From Cupriavidus sp. (GTDB lineage: Bacteria; Pseudomonadota; Gammaproteobacteria; Burkholderiales; Burkholderiaceae), in assembly GCA_031181345.1 (NCBI GenBank), contig JAPSLC010000012.1:40330-104329 (forward strand): a stretch of 64,000 nt of DNA. Reading direction: 5' to 3'. This document shows positions 16,387-24,906 of this stretch, in pieces (the first letter of the stretch is position 1; every line of letters starts with the position of its first letter). The position numbers and the translations under genes were made by a program. The notes beneath the pieces were generated by a model. The model was given only the letters and a program-made list of their open reading frames with translations. It did no database searches and was not told the origin of the DNA.

Positions 16387-18745
16387 CGCTGCCGCCGCGC
16401 GCGGATCCGGGCCGACGCGCCTGGCGCGCGTGCTGGCGCTCGTCTGGCTGGTGCTCGCCATCGGCCTGGTCCTGCACCAGCTGCACTTCTGGCGCGAGGC
16501 CCGGCTGGATACCGATGTGCTGGCGCTGCTGCCGGCGACGGAGCGCACCGCGGTCGCGGACCGCGCGCTGCGGCAATTGACCGACAACGCGGCGCGGGAG
16601 GTGGTGGTGCTGGTGGGCGCCCCGGACTGGCCGCGCGCCCGCGCCGCGACGCAGCGTTTTGCGGCCGCGGCAGCGTCGGCCCCGGGTGGTGCGCTGCTGC
16701 AGCCGTCCACGCGGATGTCGGCGTTCGACCTGGGCGCGGCGCTCGACTTTTATCGGCCGTACCGGGCCGGCATCCTGACCGATGCCCAGCGCACGACGCT
16801 GACGCAGGCGGATACGGAGGCGCTCGCGCAGCAATCGCTGGCGCGGCTGTACCAGTTCGCGGCCGGGCCGCGGCTGGCGGACTGGCAGGCCGACCCGCTG
16901 AATCTGTGGCCGGATTGGTGGCTGGCGCGTGCTGGCGCGACTGCGGTGCGCCAGCGCGATGGCCTGGCCACGGTCAGTGGCGATGGCGCCGAATGGGTGG
17001 TGCTCGGCTACCACGCCGCGCGCGCGGCCTTCGCCGCCGATGGGGCATCCGATTACCGTTCGCTGCTCGAAGCCGGCGAGCGCGCCGCGGGCCATGGCGA
17101 CGGCGACGTGCGGGTGGTGGCGGCAGGTATCCCGCTGCATGCGGAGGCCGCCGCCGTTCAGGCCAACCGCGAAATGAACGTGATCGGGCTGGGCTCGCTC
17201 GCGGCGGTGCTGCTGCTGGTCTGGCTGGCCTTTCGCTCGCTGCGGCCGATCGGGCTGGTGGCGCTGTCGCTGGTGATCGGCACCGCGGCGGCGTTGTCGG
17301 TGACCGCGCTGGTCTTCGGCCGCGTGCACCTGATCACGCTGGTGTTCGGCGCCAGTCTGGTCGGTGTGGCCGAGGACTACGGCATCCACTATTTCGTGAT
17401 GCGCCAGGCGAGGCCGGCATGGACGCCCGCGCGCACGGTGCGGATGCTGTTCGGCGGCATGGCGCTGGCGCTGGCCACCAGCGTGGCGGCCTATCTGGCA
17501 CTGGGCGTCGCGCCGTTCCCCGGCCTGCGGCAGATGGCGCTGTTCTCGGCGACCGGCCTGGTGTGCGCGTTCCTGACGGTGGTGCTGTGGTTCCCGTGGC
17601 TGGACCGCGCGCCGGTCCGGCCGACGCGGCTGTCGCGATGGCTGGCCGCCAGTCTGTCGCGCTGGCCGCGTGTGCAAGCGGACGGCCGCACCGCGCTGGC
17701 GCTGGGACTGCTTGTCCTATTCATCGCGTTCGGCGTGGCCCGTGTGCGGGTCAGCGACGACGTGCGCCAGCTGCAGAGCTCGCCGCCGGAGCTGGTCGAT
17801 GCGCAACGCCTCGCCGGCCGGCTGCTCGGCACGCCGAGTCCGGCACAGTTCATCGTGGTGCGCGGCACCACGCCGGAACAGGTCTTGCAACGCGAGGAAG
17901 CCGTCAAGCGTGCGCTCGCGCCGGCGTTGGCCGCGGGGCAGCTGCACGGGGTGCTGGCGCTGTCCGATTGGGTGCCGTCGGCCGCGCGGCAGCGGGCCGA
18001 TGCGGCGCTGGCCGGCCGCGTCGAACAGGAGGTGCGGGCCCGCGTGCGTCGCACGTTGGGCGAGCCGGCAGGCACCGGGTCCGCTTCGCCGGCTCCCGGC
18101 GCGGTGCTGACGCTGCCGGCATGGCTCGCCGATCCGGTTTCGCTGCCGCTGCGCCAGCTATGGCTGGGACCGATCGGCCAGGAGCATGCCAGCGTGATGC
18201 TGCTGCAGGGACTGGAGCGACGCGAAGCCATTGGCGCGGTCGCCGCGGCGGTCGCTCCGGTGGAGGGCGCGCAATGGGTCGATCGCGTGGCCGACTATTC
18301 GGCGCTGCTGGCGGGCTATCGCGCGATGATGAGTTGGCTGCTGGCGGCCGGTGCGGCCGTTGTCGCGGGGCTGCTGGCCTGGCGCCATGGACGCGCGGCA
18401 TGGCGCGCCCTCGTGCCGACCCTGCTGGCGGCGGCGCTGAGCGTTGCCATGCTGGGCTGGCTCGACGTGCCGCTACAGTTGTTCTCGGTGCTGGCGCTGG
18501 CCTTGCTGCTTGGCGTCGGCGTTGATTACGGGATTTTTCTGCTGGAGCATCCGGGCGACGGCGTGTCATGGACCGCGATCGTGCTCGGTGCGGCCAGCAC
18601 GCTGCTGGCGTTCGGCCTGCTGGCGCTGTCGGCAACCCCGGCGCTGCATGCGTTCGGCATGACCATGCTCAGCGGCGTGGGCGCCGTGTGGATACTGTCG
18701 CCGTGGTTCCGGCCGGCGCCAACCGATCAATACGCGGCGCGTTGA
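16379..18745 (+). CDS. MMPL/RND-superfamily exporter
   Basis: The permease has 788 residues in two repeats, each a large periplasmic loop followed by five or six helices. Helix 1 is LARVLALVWLVLAIGLVLHQLHF and the first helix bundle covers about 265-425. A second bundle near the end (about 645-780) has FSVLALALLLGVGVDYGIFLLEH, the RND helix-4 style motif; the first bundle has FGASLVGVAEDYGIHYFVM in the matching place. MMPL proteins export lipids or pigments by proton coupling. In aryl-polyene and xanthomonadin loci this is the presumed pigment-lipid exporter. TTG 16379 is taken as start because GGGAG lies seven bases upstream, overlapping the LolA-like stop by 8 bases; TTG 16373 is close by. 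Confidence 0.9.
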   Translation: MTDAAAARGSGPTRLARVLALVWLVLAIGLVLHQLHFWREARLDTDVLALLPATERTAVADRALRQLTDNAAREVVVLVGAPDWPRARAATQRFAAAAASAPGGALLQPSTRMSAFDLGAALDFYRPYRAGILTDAQRTTLTQADTEALAQQSLARLYQFAAGPRLADWQADPLNLWPDWWLARAGATAVRQRDGLATVSGDGAEWVVLGYHAARAAFAADGASDYRSLLEAGERAAGHGDGDVRVVAAGIPLHAEAAAVQANREMNVIGLGSLAAVLLLVWLAFRSLRPIGLVALSLVIGTAAALSVTALVFGRVHLITLVFGASLVGVAEDYGIHYFVMRQARPAWTPARTVRMLFGGMALALATSVAAYLALGVAPFPGLRQMALFSATGLVCAFLTVVLWFPWLDRAPVRPTRLSRWLAASLSRWPRVQADGRTALALGLLVLFIAFGVARVRVSDDVRQLQSSPPELVDAQRLAGRLLGTPSPAQFIVVRGTTPEQVLQREEAVKRALAPALAAGQLHGVLALSDWVPSAARQRADAALAGRVEQEVRARVRRTLGEPAGTGSASPAPGAVLTLPAWLADPVSLPLRQLWLGPIGQEHASVMLLQGLERREAIGAVAAAVAPVEGAQWVDRVADYSALLAGYRAMMSWLLAAGAAVVAGLLAWRHGRAAWRALVPTLLAAALSVAMLGWLDVPLQLFSVLALALLLGVGVDYGIFLLEHPGDGVSWTAIVLGAASTLLAFGLLALSATPALHAFGMTMLSGVGAVWILSPWFRPAPTDQYAAR

Positions 18746-18779
18746 ACTCGAACGCGCGCCCGACCAGGAGAATACGCAG

Positions 18780-20036
18780 ATGGACGAGATGGAACAGATG
18801 GAACAGATGGAACTTCAATACGTCGATGTGCTGATCATCGGCGCGGGGCCGGCCGGCGCGGTGGCCGCCGGGCTGCTGCGCCAGCGCGGCATCGCGGTGC
18901 TGGTGCTGGAAAAGGAGACGTTCCCGCGCTTCTCGATCGGCGAGAGCCTGTTGCCGCAGAGCATGGAATACATCGAGCAGGCCGGCATGCTGCGCGCGGT
19001 GGTCGAAGCGGGGTTCCAGTACAAGAACGGTGCTGCCTTTGTCCGCGGTGACCGTTACACCGAATTCGACTTCCGCGACAAGTTCACGCCGGGTTGGGGC
19101 ACGACCTACCAGGTTCAGCGCGCGCATTTCGACGATGTGCTGATCCGCGATGCGCAGCGCCAGGGGGCCCAGGTCCGCTTCCGGCATCAGGTCACGGCGG
19201 TGGACCTCGGCGGTGCCCGTCCGCGCGTGACCGTGCGCGGCGAGGATGGCGCGTCGTACCAGGTCGAATGCCGCCAACTGCTGGACGCCTCCGGCTTCGG
19301 CCGCGTGCTGCCGCGCCTGCTGGACCTGGAATCGCCGTCCAACTTTCCCGTGCGCAGCGCGATCTTCACGCATATCGAGGACCGGGTCGCGCCTGGCGCC
19401 TTCGACCGCAACAAGATCCGCATCAGCGTGCATCCCGAGCACGTCGATGTCTGGTACTGGACGATTCCGTTCTCGAACGGCCGCTGCTCGCTGGGCGTGG
19501 TCGCCGAGAAAGCCTTCCTCGACCGCTACGCCGGCAGCGACATGGATCGCCTGCAAACGCTGGTCGGCGAAGAGCCGGCGCTGGCCGCGCTGCTGGCCGA
19601 TGCACGCTGGGACACGCCGGCGCGCCAGCTGACCGGCTATTCGGCCAATGTGCGGTCGCTGTGGGGCAAGGGCTACGCGCTGCTGGGCAATGCCGGCGAG
19701 TTCCTCGATCCGGTGTTCTCCTCCGGCGTGACGATCGCCTTCAAGTCCGCCAGCCTGGCGGTCGACTGCATCGCCCGCGAATTCGCCGGCGAGACGGTCG
19801 ACTGGGAACAGGACTACGCGCGCACGCTGAAGGCAGGGGTCGATTGCTTCCGCACCTTTGTCGAAGCCTGGTATGCGGGCTCGTTCCAGACGCTGATCTT
19901 CCACCCCGATGCCACCCCGGAAATCCGCCGCATGATCTCGTCGATCCTGGCCGGATACGCGTGGGACCGCAGCAACCCCTTCGTCGTCGAGTCCAGGCGC
20001 CGGCTGACCGTACTGGAGGAATTTTGCCGCGCCTGA
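18780..20036 (+). CDS. FAD-dependent oxidoreductase, tryptophan-halogenase-like
   Basis: The 418-residue flavoenzyme has the dinucleotide motif GAGPAG (21-26), the FSIGESLLP loop and GNAGEFLDPVFSSGVTIAFKSA, the second FAD motif of the halogenase/hydroxylase superfamily. The stretch WYWTIP (225-230) fits WxWxIP, the motif used to tell flavin-dependent halogenases from monooxygenases. Relatives occur in xanthomonadin loci, whose pigments are brominated. Ring hydroxylation is the other reading, and sequence alone does not decide. The first codons form a short tandem repeat (MDEMEQMEQMEL). The start at 18780 has AGGAG at 18766-18770. An NADH:flavin reductase partner is not encoded in the block. 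Confidence 0.85.
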   Translation: MDEMEQMEQMELQYVDVLIIGAGPAGAVAAGLLRQRGIAVLVLEKETFPRFSIGESLLPQSMEYIEQAGMLRAVVEAGFQYKNGAAFVRGDRYTEFDFRDKFTPGWGTTYQVQRAHFDDVLIRDAQRQGAQVRFRHQVTAVDLGGARPRVTVRGEDGASYQVECRQLLDASGFGRVLPRLLDLESPSNFPVRSAIFTHIEDRVAPGAFDRNKIRISVHPEHVDVWYWTIPFSNGRCSLGVVAEKAFLDRYAGSDMDRLQTLVGEEPALAALLADARWDTPARQLTGYSANVRSLWGKGYALLGNAGEFLDPVFSSGVTIAFKSASLAVDCIAREFAGETVDWEQDYARTLKAGVDCFRTFVEAWYAGSFQTLIFHPDATPEIRRMISSILAGYAWDRSNPFVVESRRRLTVLEEFCRA

Positions 20037-20674
20037 ACCGGACCGTGGCGGCCGCGGGACTCGCCGCCTGGCTGGCGGCGTGCGGCCATCTGTCGCCATC
20101 GCCATCGCCATCGCCTTCGCCTTCGCCTTCGCCATCGCCATCGCCTTCGCCTTCGCCATCGCGATCGCCATCACTGCCCCGATCCGCGCCCGCGCCCGTG
20201 CTGCGCCTGCCGCCGGCGGCGCTGCAGCGCACGCTTTCCCTGCAGCAGCATATCGAGGTGCGCTACCGCACCGCCGACGGCGGGACCGAAACGCGCGAGT
20301 TGATCGCGCTGCTGCAGGCCGACGCCGCGCATACGCGGCTGGCCGCGGTGGCCGGCGGCCAGGTGCTGGCGCGGCTGGACTGGGATGGCACGCGGCTCGA
20401 CGTCGCGCGCGCCTCGTGGGCGCCCGCGCAGCTCGATCCGGAACGCATCCTCAGCGACCTGCAGCTGTCGCTGTGGCCGCTGCGCGCGGTCGCGGACGCG
20501 TTGCCGGCAGGCTGGACCGTGCGGGAGGCGCAAGGGCGGCGCGTGCTGCGGGACGGCGACGAGGTCGTCGCTGAAGTCGTGCAGGCCGACGCCGACACGC
20601 TGCGCTTCACGCAACATCGCGGCGGCTATGCGCTGACGATTCGCACGCTGGCCGGCGGCAAGGGGGCGCGATGA
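20024..20674 (+). CDS. DUF3261 lipoprotein with Ser-Pro repeat linker
   Basis: The 216-residue lipoprotein has a signal peptide ending in the lipobox LAAC (C20). A Ser-Pro repeat of about 13 units follows directly after the lipidated cysteine, then a globular DUF3261 domain (about 60-216; IEVRYRTADGGTETRELIALLQ, ARLDWDGTRLDVARASW). DUF3261 proteins are regular members of aryl-polyene loci and, with LolA-like and MMPL proteins, are thought to help place the pigment at the outer membrane. Start: TTG at 20024 with GGAGGA five bases upstream, overlapping the flavoenzyme stop by 13 bases. The Ser-Pro linker comes from a perfect-period hexanucleotide repeat and may vary in length between strains. 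Confidence 0.85.
   Translation: MPRLNRTVAAAGLAAWLAACGHLSPSPSPSPSPSPSPSPSPSPSPSRSPSLPRSAPAPVLRLPPAALQRTLSLQQHIEVRYRTADGGTETRELIALLQADAAHTRLAAVAGGQVLARLDWDGTRLDVARASWAPAQLDPERILSDLQLSLWPLRAVADALPAGWTVREAQGRRVLRDGDEVVAEVVQADADTLRFTQHRGGYALTIRTLAGGKGAR
20093..20172 (+). repeat. Hexanucleotide tandem repeat in the lipoprotein gene
   Basis: About 13 copies of the 6-base unit TCGCCA/TCGCCT/TCGCGA encode Ser-Pro (one Ser-Arg). The unit is a multiple of three, so slippage changes linker length, not frame. Confidence 0.9.
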
Positions 20675-21870
20675 TGCCTGCGCAAACGCGGCCGATCCAT
20701 CTGAACGCCATGGGCGTGCTGTGCGCACTGGGCAATGGCGCCGATGCAGTCCGCGCCGCGCTGTGGCGCGACGACGGTCCGCACGGCGGCGAGGTCACCG
20801 ATCGCTTCACGCCCGGCAGAGCCCTGCATGTCGGCAGCCTGCCGTCGCCGCCGGCGCTGGGGGACGATGTGCCCCCGTCGCAGCGCACGCATAACAACGC
20901 GATGCTGCAGCACGCATTGGCGCAAATCCGGCCCGAGGCCGAGGCGGCATTGAGCCGCTTCGGCGCAGCGCGCGTGGCCGTGGTGCTCGGCACCAGTACC
21001 TCGGGCATCCGCGAGGGCGGGGAGGCGGTGCGGGCGCGGGTCGCGCAGGGTCACTGGCCGGATGCCTTCCACTATGCGCAGCAGGAACTGGGCACGACGG
21101 CGGCCTTCGTCGCCGCGCAGCTTGGCGCCCGCGGCCCTGCCTACACGCTGTCGACCGCCTGCTCGTCCGGTGCGAAGACGCTGGCGGCAGCCGCGCGGCT
21201 GCTGGACGCCGGCATCGCCGATGCCGTGATCGCCGGCGCTGCGGACTCGCTGTGCCCGTTTACGATCGGCGGGTTCAGCGCGCTGGAGGCGGTATCCGCC
21301 GCGCGCGCCAATCCGTTCTCCGCGCATCGCGCCGGCATCAATCTGGGCGAGGGCGCCGCGCTGTTCGTGCTGTCGCGCGAGCCCGGGCCGGTGCGGCTGT
21401 CCGGCTGGGGCGAGAGCTCGGATGCCTACCATATTTCCGCGCCGGACCCCGAAGGCAAGGGCGCGCAGCAGGCGATGCGGCAGGCGCTGGCGCGGGCCGG
21501 TCTCGCACCGGCGCAGATCGACTATCTGAACCTGCACGGCACCGGGACGGAACACAACGACGCGATGGAATCGCGCGCCGTGCATGCGGTGCTCGGCGCC
21601 GACGTGCCCGCCAGTTCGACCAAGCCGATGACCGGCCATGCGCTGGGCGCCGCTGGCGCGATCGAAGCCGCGCTGCTGTGGCACACCCTGGTGGACAACC
21701 CGCACGGACGGCTGCCGCCGCATTGGTGGGACGGCGCGCCCGATTCCGCGCTGCCGGCATTGCGGCTGGTGGGCCCGGGCGAACGGCTCGGCCGCGCGCC
21801 GCGCCATGCGATGAGCAGCTCGTTTGCCTTCGGCGGCAGCAACTGCGCGCTGATCCTGAGCGCGGCGTGA
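20671..21870 (+). CDS. Beta-ketoacyl-ACP synthase (ApeO-like, partner of chain-length factor)
   Basis: The 399-residue ketosynthase has a complete triad: C164 in TACSSG, H289 in HGTGTEHND and H323 in MTGHALG. Other thiolase-fold marks are VVLGTSTSGI, INLGEGAALFVLSR and SSSFAFGGSNCALIL. It should condense malonyl-ACP with the growing chain, forming a heterodimer with the catalytically dead factor at 9172-9936. The following order KS, dehydratase, ketoreductase, KS equals apeO-apeP-apeQ-apeR of the E. coli locus (family knowledge). It starts with ATGATG at 20671, an ATGA overlap with the lipoprotein gene. Confidence 0.92.
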   Translation: MMPAQTRPIHLNAMGVLCALGNGADAVRAALWRDDGPHGGEVTDRFTPGRALHVGSLPSPPALGDDVPPSQRTHNNAMLQHALAQIRPEAEAALSRFGAARVAVVLGTSTSGIREGGEAVRARVAQGHWPDAFHYAQQELGTTAAFVAAQLGARGPAYTLSTACSSGAKTLAAAARLLDAGIADAVIAGAADSLCPFTIGGFSALEAVSAARANPFSAHRAGINLGEGAALFVLSREPGPVRLSGWGESSDAYHISAPDPEGKGAQQAMRQALARAGLAPAQIDYLNLHGTGTEHNDAMESRAVHAVLGADVPASSTKPMTGHALGAAGAIEAALLWHTLVDNPHGRLPPHWWDGAPDSALPALRLVGPGERLGRAPRHAMSSSFAFGGSNCALILSAA

Positions 21871-21875
21871 CGACG

Positions 21876-22409
21876 ATGACCATGAACACGAGTACGAACA
21901 CGAGTACGGACACGAGTACGAACGCCGCGGCGTCCCGCGTTCCCGCGGAAGCGGACAAGGATCGCGGCGATATCGGCGCCATGGTGCCGCATGGCGGCGC
22001 GATGCTGCTGCTCGATGCGCTGATCCATGCCGACGAGGAGCATGCGATCGCGCGCGCGACCGTGCGGCCGACGCAGCTGTTCGTCGACGCGCACGGCATG
22101 CCGGCCTGGGTCGGCGTCGAATACATGGCGCAGACCATCGCGGCGTGGTCGGGCGCGCGCGCACGCCGCGCCGGCAATGCGCCGGCGATCGGCTTTCTGC
22201 TCGGGTCGCGCCGCTATGCCTGCGACGTGCCGGCCTTTCCCCGCGGCAGCGTGCTGACCATCACCGCCCGCGTCGAGCTGATCGGCGATAACGGCCTGGG
22301 CATGTTCTCGTGCGCCATCGACACGGACGGGCGCGAGGTCGCCCGCGCCAACGTTTCCGTTTTCCAGCCTGCGGACGCGCAGGCTTTCTTGCAAGGACAC
22401 AAGCCATGA
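21876..22409 (+). CDS. 3-hydroxyacyl-ACP dehydratase (ApeP-like hotdog)
   Basis: The 177-residue protein is a single hotdog domain after a 20-residue Thr/Ser/Asn-rich head. The family start GAMVPHGGAMLLLDALIHADEEH is the COG4706-type dehydratase pattern (the HRPPMLLID region of ApeP), followed by AWVGVEYMAQTIAAWSGARAR on the central helix. It would dehydrate 3-hydroxyacyl-ACP to the trans-enoyl form, probably with the hotdog domain fused to the ligase at 11862-13601, since E. coli ApeI and ApeP act as a heterodimer. The N-terminal head is written by a 12-base tandem repeat. Starts GTG 21867, ATG 21876 and ATG 21882 are all possible. Confidence 0.88.
   Translation: MTMNTSTNTSTDTSTNAAASRVPAEADKDRGDIGAMVPHGGAMLLLDALIHADEEHAIARATVRPTQLFVDAHGMPAWVGVEYMAQTIAAWSGARARRAGNAPAIGFLLGSRRYACDVPAFPRGSVLTITARVELIGDNGLGMFSCAIDTDGREVARANVSVFQPADAQAFLQGHKP
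21882..21923 (+). repeat. 12-base tandem repeat at the 5' end of the dehydratase gene
   Basis: The unit GAACACGAGTAC (one variant with GGACACGAGTAC) recurs about three times and encodes N/D-T-S-T. The length is in frame. Confidence 0.75.
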
Positions 22410-23137
22410 GCGATCACACCGTCCTCGTGACCGGCTCCTCGCGCGGCATCGGCCGCGCCATCGCGCTGCGGCTCGCGCGCGAGGGCCATGACATCGTAGT
22501 GCACTGCCGCTCGCGGCGCGACGAGGCCGAATCGGTCGCCGACATGGTGCGCAGCCTTGGCCGCGCCGCGCGTGTGCTGGCCTTCGATGTGGCCGATCGC
22601 GAGCAATCCGCGCAGGCGCTGCAGCAGGACATCGATGCGCACGGCGCCTACTACGGCGTGGTCTGCAATGCCGGCATCGCGCGCGATGCCGCCTTTCCGG
22701 CGATGACCGGCGCCGAGTGGGACGAGGTCATCCATACCAACCTCGATGCCTTCTACAACGTGCTGAATCCGGTGGTGATGCCGATGGTCCAGCGGCGCGC
22801 GCCGGGCCGCATCGTCACGCTCTCGTCGGTTTCCGGCCTGGTCGGCAACCGCGGGCAGGCCAACTACAGCGCGGCCAAGGCCGGCATCATCGGCGCGACC
22901 AAGGCACTGGCGATCGAGCTGGCCAAGCGCCAGATCACCGTCAATTGCGTGGCGCCGGGCCTGATCGACACCGACATGATCGACGCGGCCGTCCGCGACG
23001 AGGCGTTGCGCCTGATTCCCGCGCGCCGCATGGGCACGCCGGACGAGGTGGCCGCGACGGTGGCCTTCCTGCTGTCGGCCGACGCGGGCTACATCACGCG
23101 CCAGGTGATCTCGGTCAACGGAGGGATGTTCGGATGA
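22406..23137 (+). CDS. 3-oxoacyl-ACP reductase (FabG-like ketoreductase, ApeQ-like)
   Basis: The 243-residue short-chain dehydrogenase has TGSSRGIG (9-16, NADPH site), NAGIARD, TLSSVSG with the catalytic serine and NYSAAKAG (Y154, K158). The C-terminal ITRQVISVNGGMFG replaces the usual VTGQTLHVNGGM of FabG. It reduces the 3-ketoacyl-ACP made by the KS to the 3-hydroxy form. It is linked by ATGA overlaps to the dehydratase before it and the second KS after it, so the three are very probably made together. Confidence 0.93.
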   Translation: MSDHTVLVTGSSRGIGRAIALRLAREGHDIVVHCRSRRDEAESVADMVRSLGRAARVLAFDVADREQSAQALQQDIDAHGAYYGVVCNAGIARDAAFPAMTGAEWDEVIHTNLDAFYNVLNPVVMPMVQRRAPGRIVTLSSVSGLVGNRGQANYSAAKAGIIGATKALAIELAKRQITVNCVAPGLIDTDMIDAAVRDEALRLIPARRMGTPDEVAATVAFLLSADAGYITRQVISVNGGMFG

Positions 23138-24363
23138 AGCGCGTCGTCGTCACCGGCGCCGGCGCCATCAGCGCGCTGGGCAACGATTGGGCCACGGTCG
23201 CGCCACGGCTGCGCGCCGGCCAGAGCGCCGTCGTCAGGATGGAGGACTGGAGCAAGTACAAGGGCCTGAACACGCAGCTGGCCGCGCCGGTTGCGGACTT
23301 CGAGACGCCGGCGCACTACACCCGCAAGCGCACCCGCGGCATGGGCCGCGTGGCGCTGATGGCGGTGCTGGCCAGCGAGGCGGCGCTGCGTGATGCCGGT
23401 CTGCATGGCGACCCGCTGGTCACCAGCGGCGAGCTCGGGATCGCCTATGGCTCTTCCACGGGCACGCCCGAAGCCGTGGCGGACTTCGGCCGGATGCTGC
23501 TGGACTGCTCGACCGAGGGCGTCAGCGCGACCACCTACATCCGCATGATGCCGCATACCACCGCGGTCAATATCGGCGTGTTCTTCGGCATCACGGGCCG
23601 CATCCTGACCACCTCCAGCGCCTGCACCTCGGGCAGCCAGGGCATCGGCTACGCCTACGAGACCATCCGCGCCGGGCGTCAGGTCGCGATGCTTGCCGGG
23701 GGCGCGGAGGAACTCGATCCGACCGAGGCGGCGGTGTTCGACACGCTGTTCGCCACCAGCACCCGCAACGACGCCCCCCAGACCACGCCGCGCCCGTTCG
23801 ATGCCGAGCGCGACGGCCTGGTGCTGGGCGAGGGCGCCGGCACGCTGGTGCTGGAAGAGCTCGAACACGCGCGCGCCCGCGGCGCCCGCATCCTGGCCGA
23901 GGTCGTGGGCTTCGGCACCAACAGCGACGGCGCGCACGTGACGCAGCCCAATGCCGACACGATGGCGCAGGCAATGCGGCTGGCCCTGCGCGACGGCGGC
24001 ATCGATCCCGCCCGCATCGGCTATGTGAATGCGCACGGCACCGCGACGGACCACGGCGACGTGGCCGAGTCGCACGCGACCCATGCGGTGCTGGGCGCCG
24101 GCGTGCCCATCAGCTCGCTCAAGAGCTACCTGGGCCATACGCTGGGCGCGTGTGGCGCGCTGGAGGCGTGGCTGACCATCGAGATGATGCGGGCGGGCTG
24201 GTTCGCGCCGACGCTGAACCTGGCCACGCCGGACCCGCGCTGCGCGCCGCTCGACTACATCGCCGGCGACGGACGCGTGCTCGACGTCGATCACGTGATG
24301 AGCAACAACTTCGCCTTTGGCGGCATCAACACCTCCCTGGTGTTCCGGCGCTGGACGGACTGA
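23134..24363 (+). CDS. Beta-ketoacyl-ACP synthase II-like (ApeR-like second KS)
   Basis: The 409-residue FabF-type enzyme has an intact triad C164 (SSACTSGS), H301 (AHGTATDHGD) and H335 (YLGHTLG). The substrate-lid segment MPHTTAVNIGVFFGITGR and the closing NNFAFGGINTSLVFRR are present. In E. coli the corresponding ApeR is thought to act in chain initiation while the KS/CLF pair elongates (family knowledge). It overlaps the ketoreductase as ATGA. It is clearly separate in sequence from the KS at 20671, so this is not a recent duplication. Confidence 0.92.
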   Translation: MKRVVVTGAGAISALGNDWATVAPRLRAGQSAVVRMEDWSKYKGLNTQLAAPVADFETPAHYTRKRTRGMGRVALMAVLASEAALRDAGLHGDPLVTSGELGIAYGSSTGTPEAVADFGRMLLDCSTEGVSATTYIRMMPHTTAVNIGVFFGITGRILTTSSACTSGSQGIGYAYETIRAGRQVAMLAGGAEELDPTEAAVFDTLFATSTRNDAPQTTPRPFDAERDGLVLGEGAGTLVLEELEHARARGARILAEVVGFGTNSDGAHVTQPNADTMAQAMRLALRDGGIDPARIGYVNAHGTATDHGDVAESHATHAVLGAGVPISSLKSYLGHTLGACGALEAWLTIEMMRAGWFAPTLNLATPDPRCAPLDYIAGDGRVLDVDHVMSNNFAFGGINTSLVFRRWTD

Positions 24364-24415
24364 ACGGTCCGGCTCGCGCCCGCTTTCTTGAACCTCGACA
24401 ACGACAAGGAAAATC

Positions 24416-24877
24416 ATGAAGTTCGGTCAGACGTGTGGTCACTATGCAGTCCTCGCAGCGATCGCCGCCGGCGCCTTGGTCAGCGCGCCCGCCAGCGCCC
24501 GCGACACCAAGTACCTGCTGCCCATCCAGGAGGTCCTCGACATGCCGGAAGCCAAGGAGAAGCTCGATGGTTCCGTGCGCTTTTTCTTTGCCGGCCAGCG
24601 CACCCCCAAGGTGCTGGAGACCAAGGGCAGCGACGTGTCGAACCGCAAGACCAACGGCGTGGGCAAGAGCGACGAGGAGGCCTGCCGCTGGGCCGCCCTG
24701 TCCGCGCTGCTGTCGTTCCAGGACAAGGCGAAGACGATGGACGCCAACGCTGTGGTCAACCTGGTCAGCTATTACAAGAAGAACGAGATGGCCAGTGCCG
24801 ATCAGTACGAGTGCCATGCCGGTGCGGTGGTGGTCGGCGTCGCGCTCAAGGGCGACTACGCCCGCGTGGGCAACTGA
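24416..24877 (+). CDS. Small secreted protein of aryl-polyene loci (excinuclease-misnamed family)
   Basis: The 153-residue product has a signal peptide (about 1-29, AVLAAIAAGALVSAPASARD) and a mature domain of about 124 residues: YLLPIQEVLDMPEAKEKLDGSVRFFFAGQ, the conserved NRKTNGVGKSDEEACRWAALSALLSFQDKAK block, and a C-terminal AVVVGVALKGDY. Homologues are often labelled excinuclease ATPase subunit, which nothing in the sequence supports: there is no Walker motif and it is exported. The single pair of cysteines in the mature part (EEACRW and YECHAG) could form a disulfide. The start at 24416 has AAGGA upstream. Role unknown; its place suggests a periplasmic helper in pigment handling. Confidence 0.8.
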   Translation: MKFGQTCGHYAVLAAIAAGALVSAPASARDTKYLLPIQEVLDMPEAKEKLDGSVRFFFAGQRTPKVLETKGSDVSNRKTNGVGKSDEEACRWAALSALLSFQDKAKTMDANAVVNLVSYYKKNEMASADQYECHAGAVVVGVALKGDYARVGN

Positions 24878-24906
24878 GGTGGGCAATTGATTCCGGGGCG
24901 CCGCGC

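Noticed and set aside
15317..17677. 786-codon minus-strand frame opposite thioesterase, LolA and MMPL genes
   Set aside because: Covers three well-recognised genes on the other strand and shows low-complexity Arg/His/Gln sequence.
20093..20172. CRISPR-like or minisatellite array
   Set aside because: Period is 6 bases, without spacers; it is a coding microsatellite.
18669..20174. Minus-strand frame starting with Ala/Met/Lys repeats
   Set aside because: It is the antisense of the Ser-Pro hexanucleotide repeat and the flavoenzyme, not a repeat protein gene.
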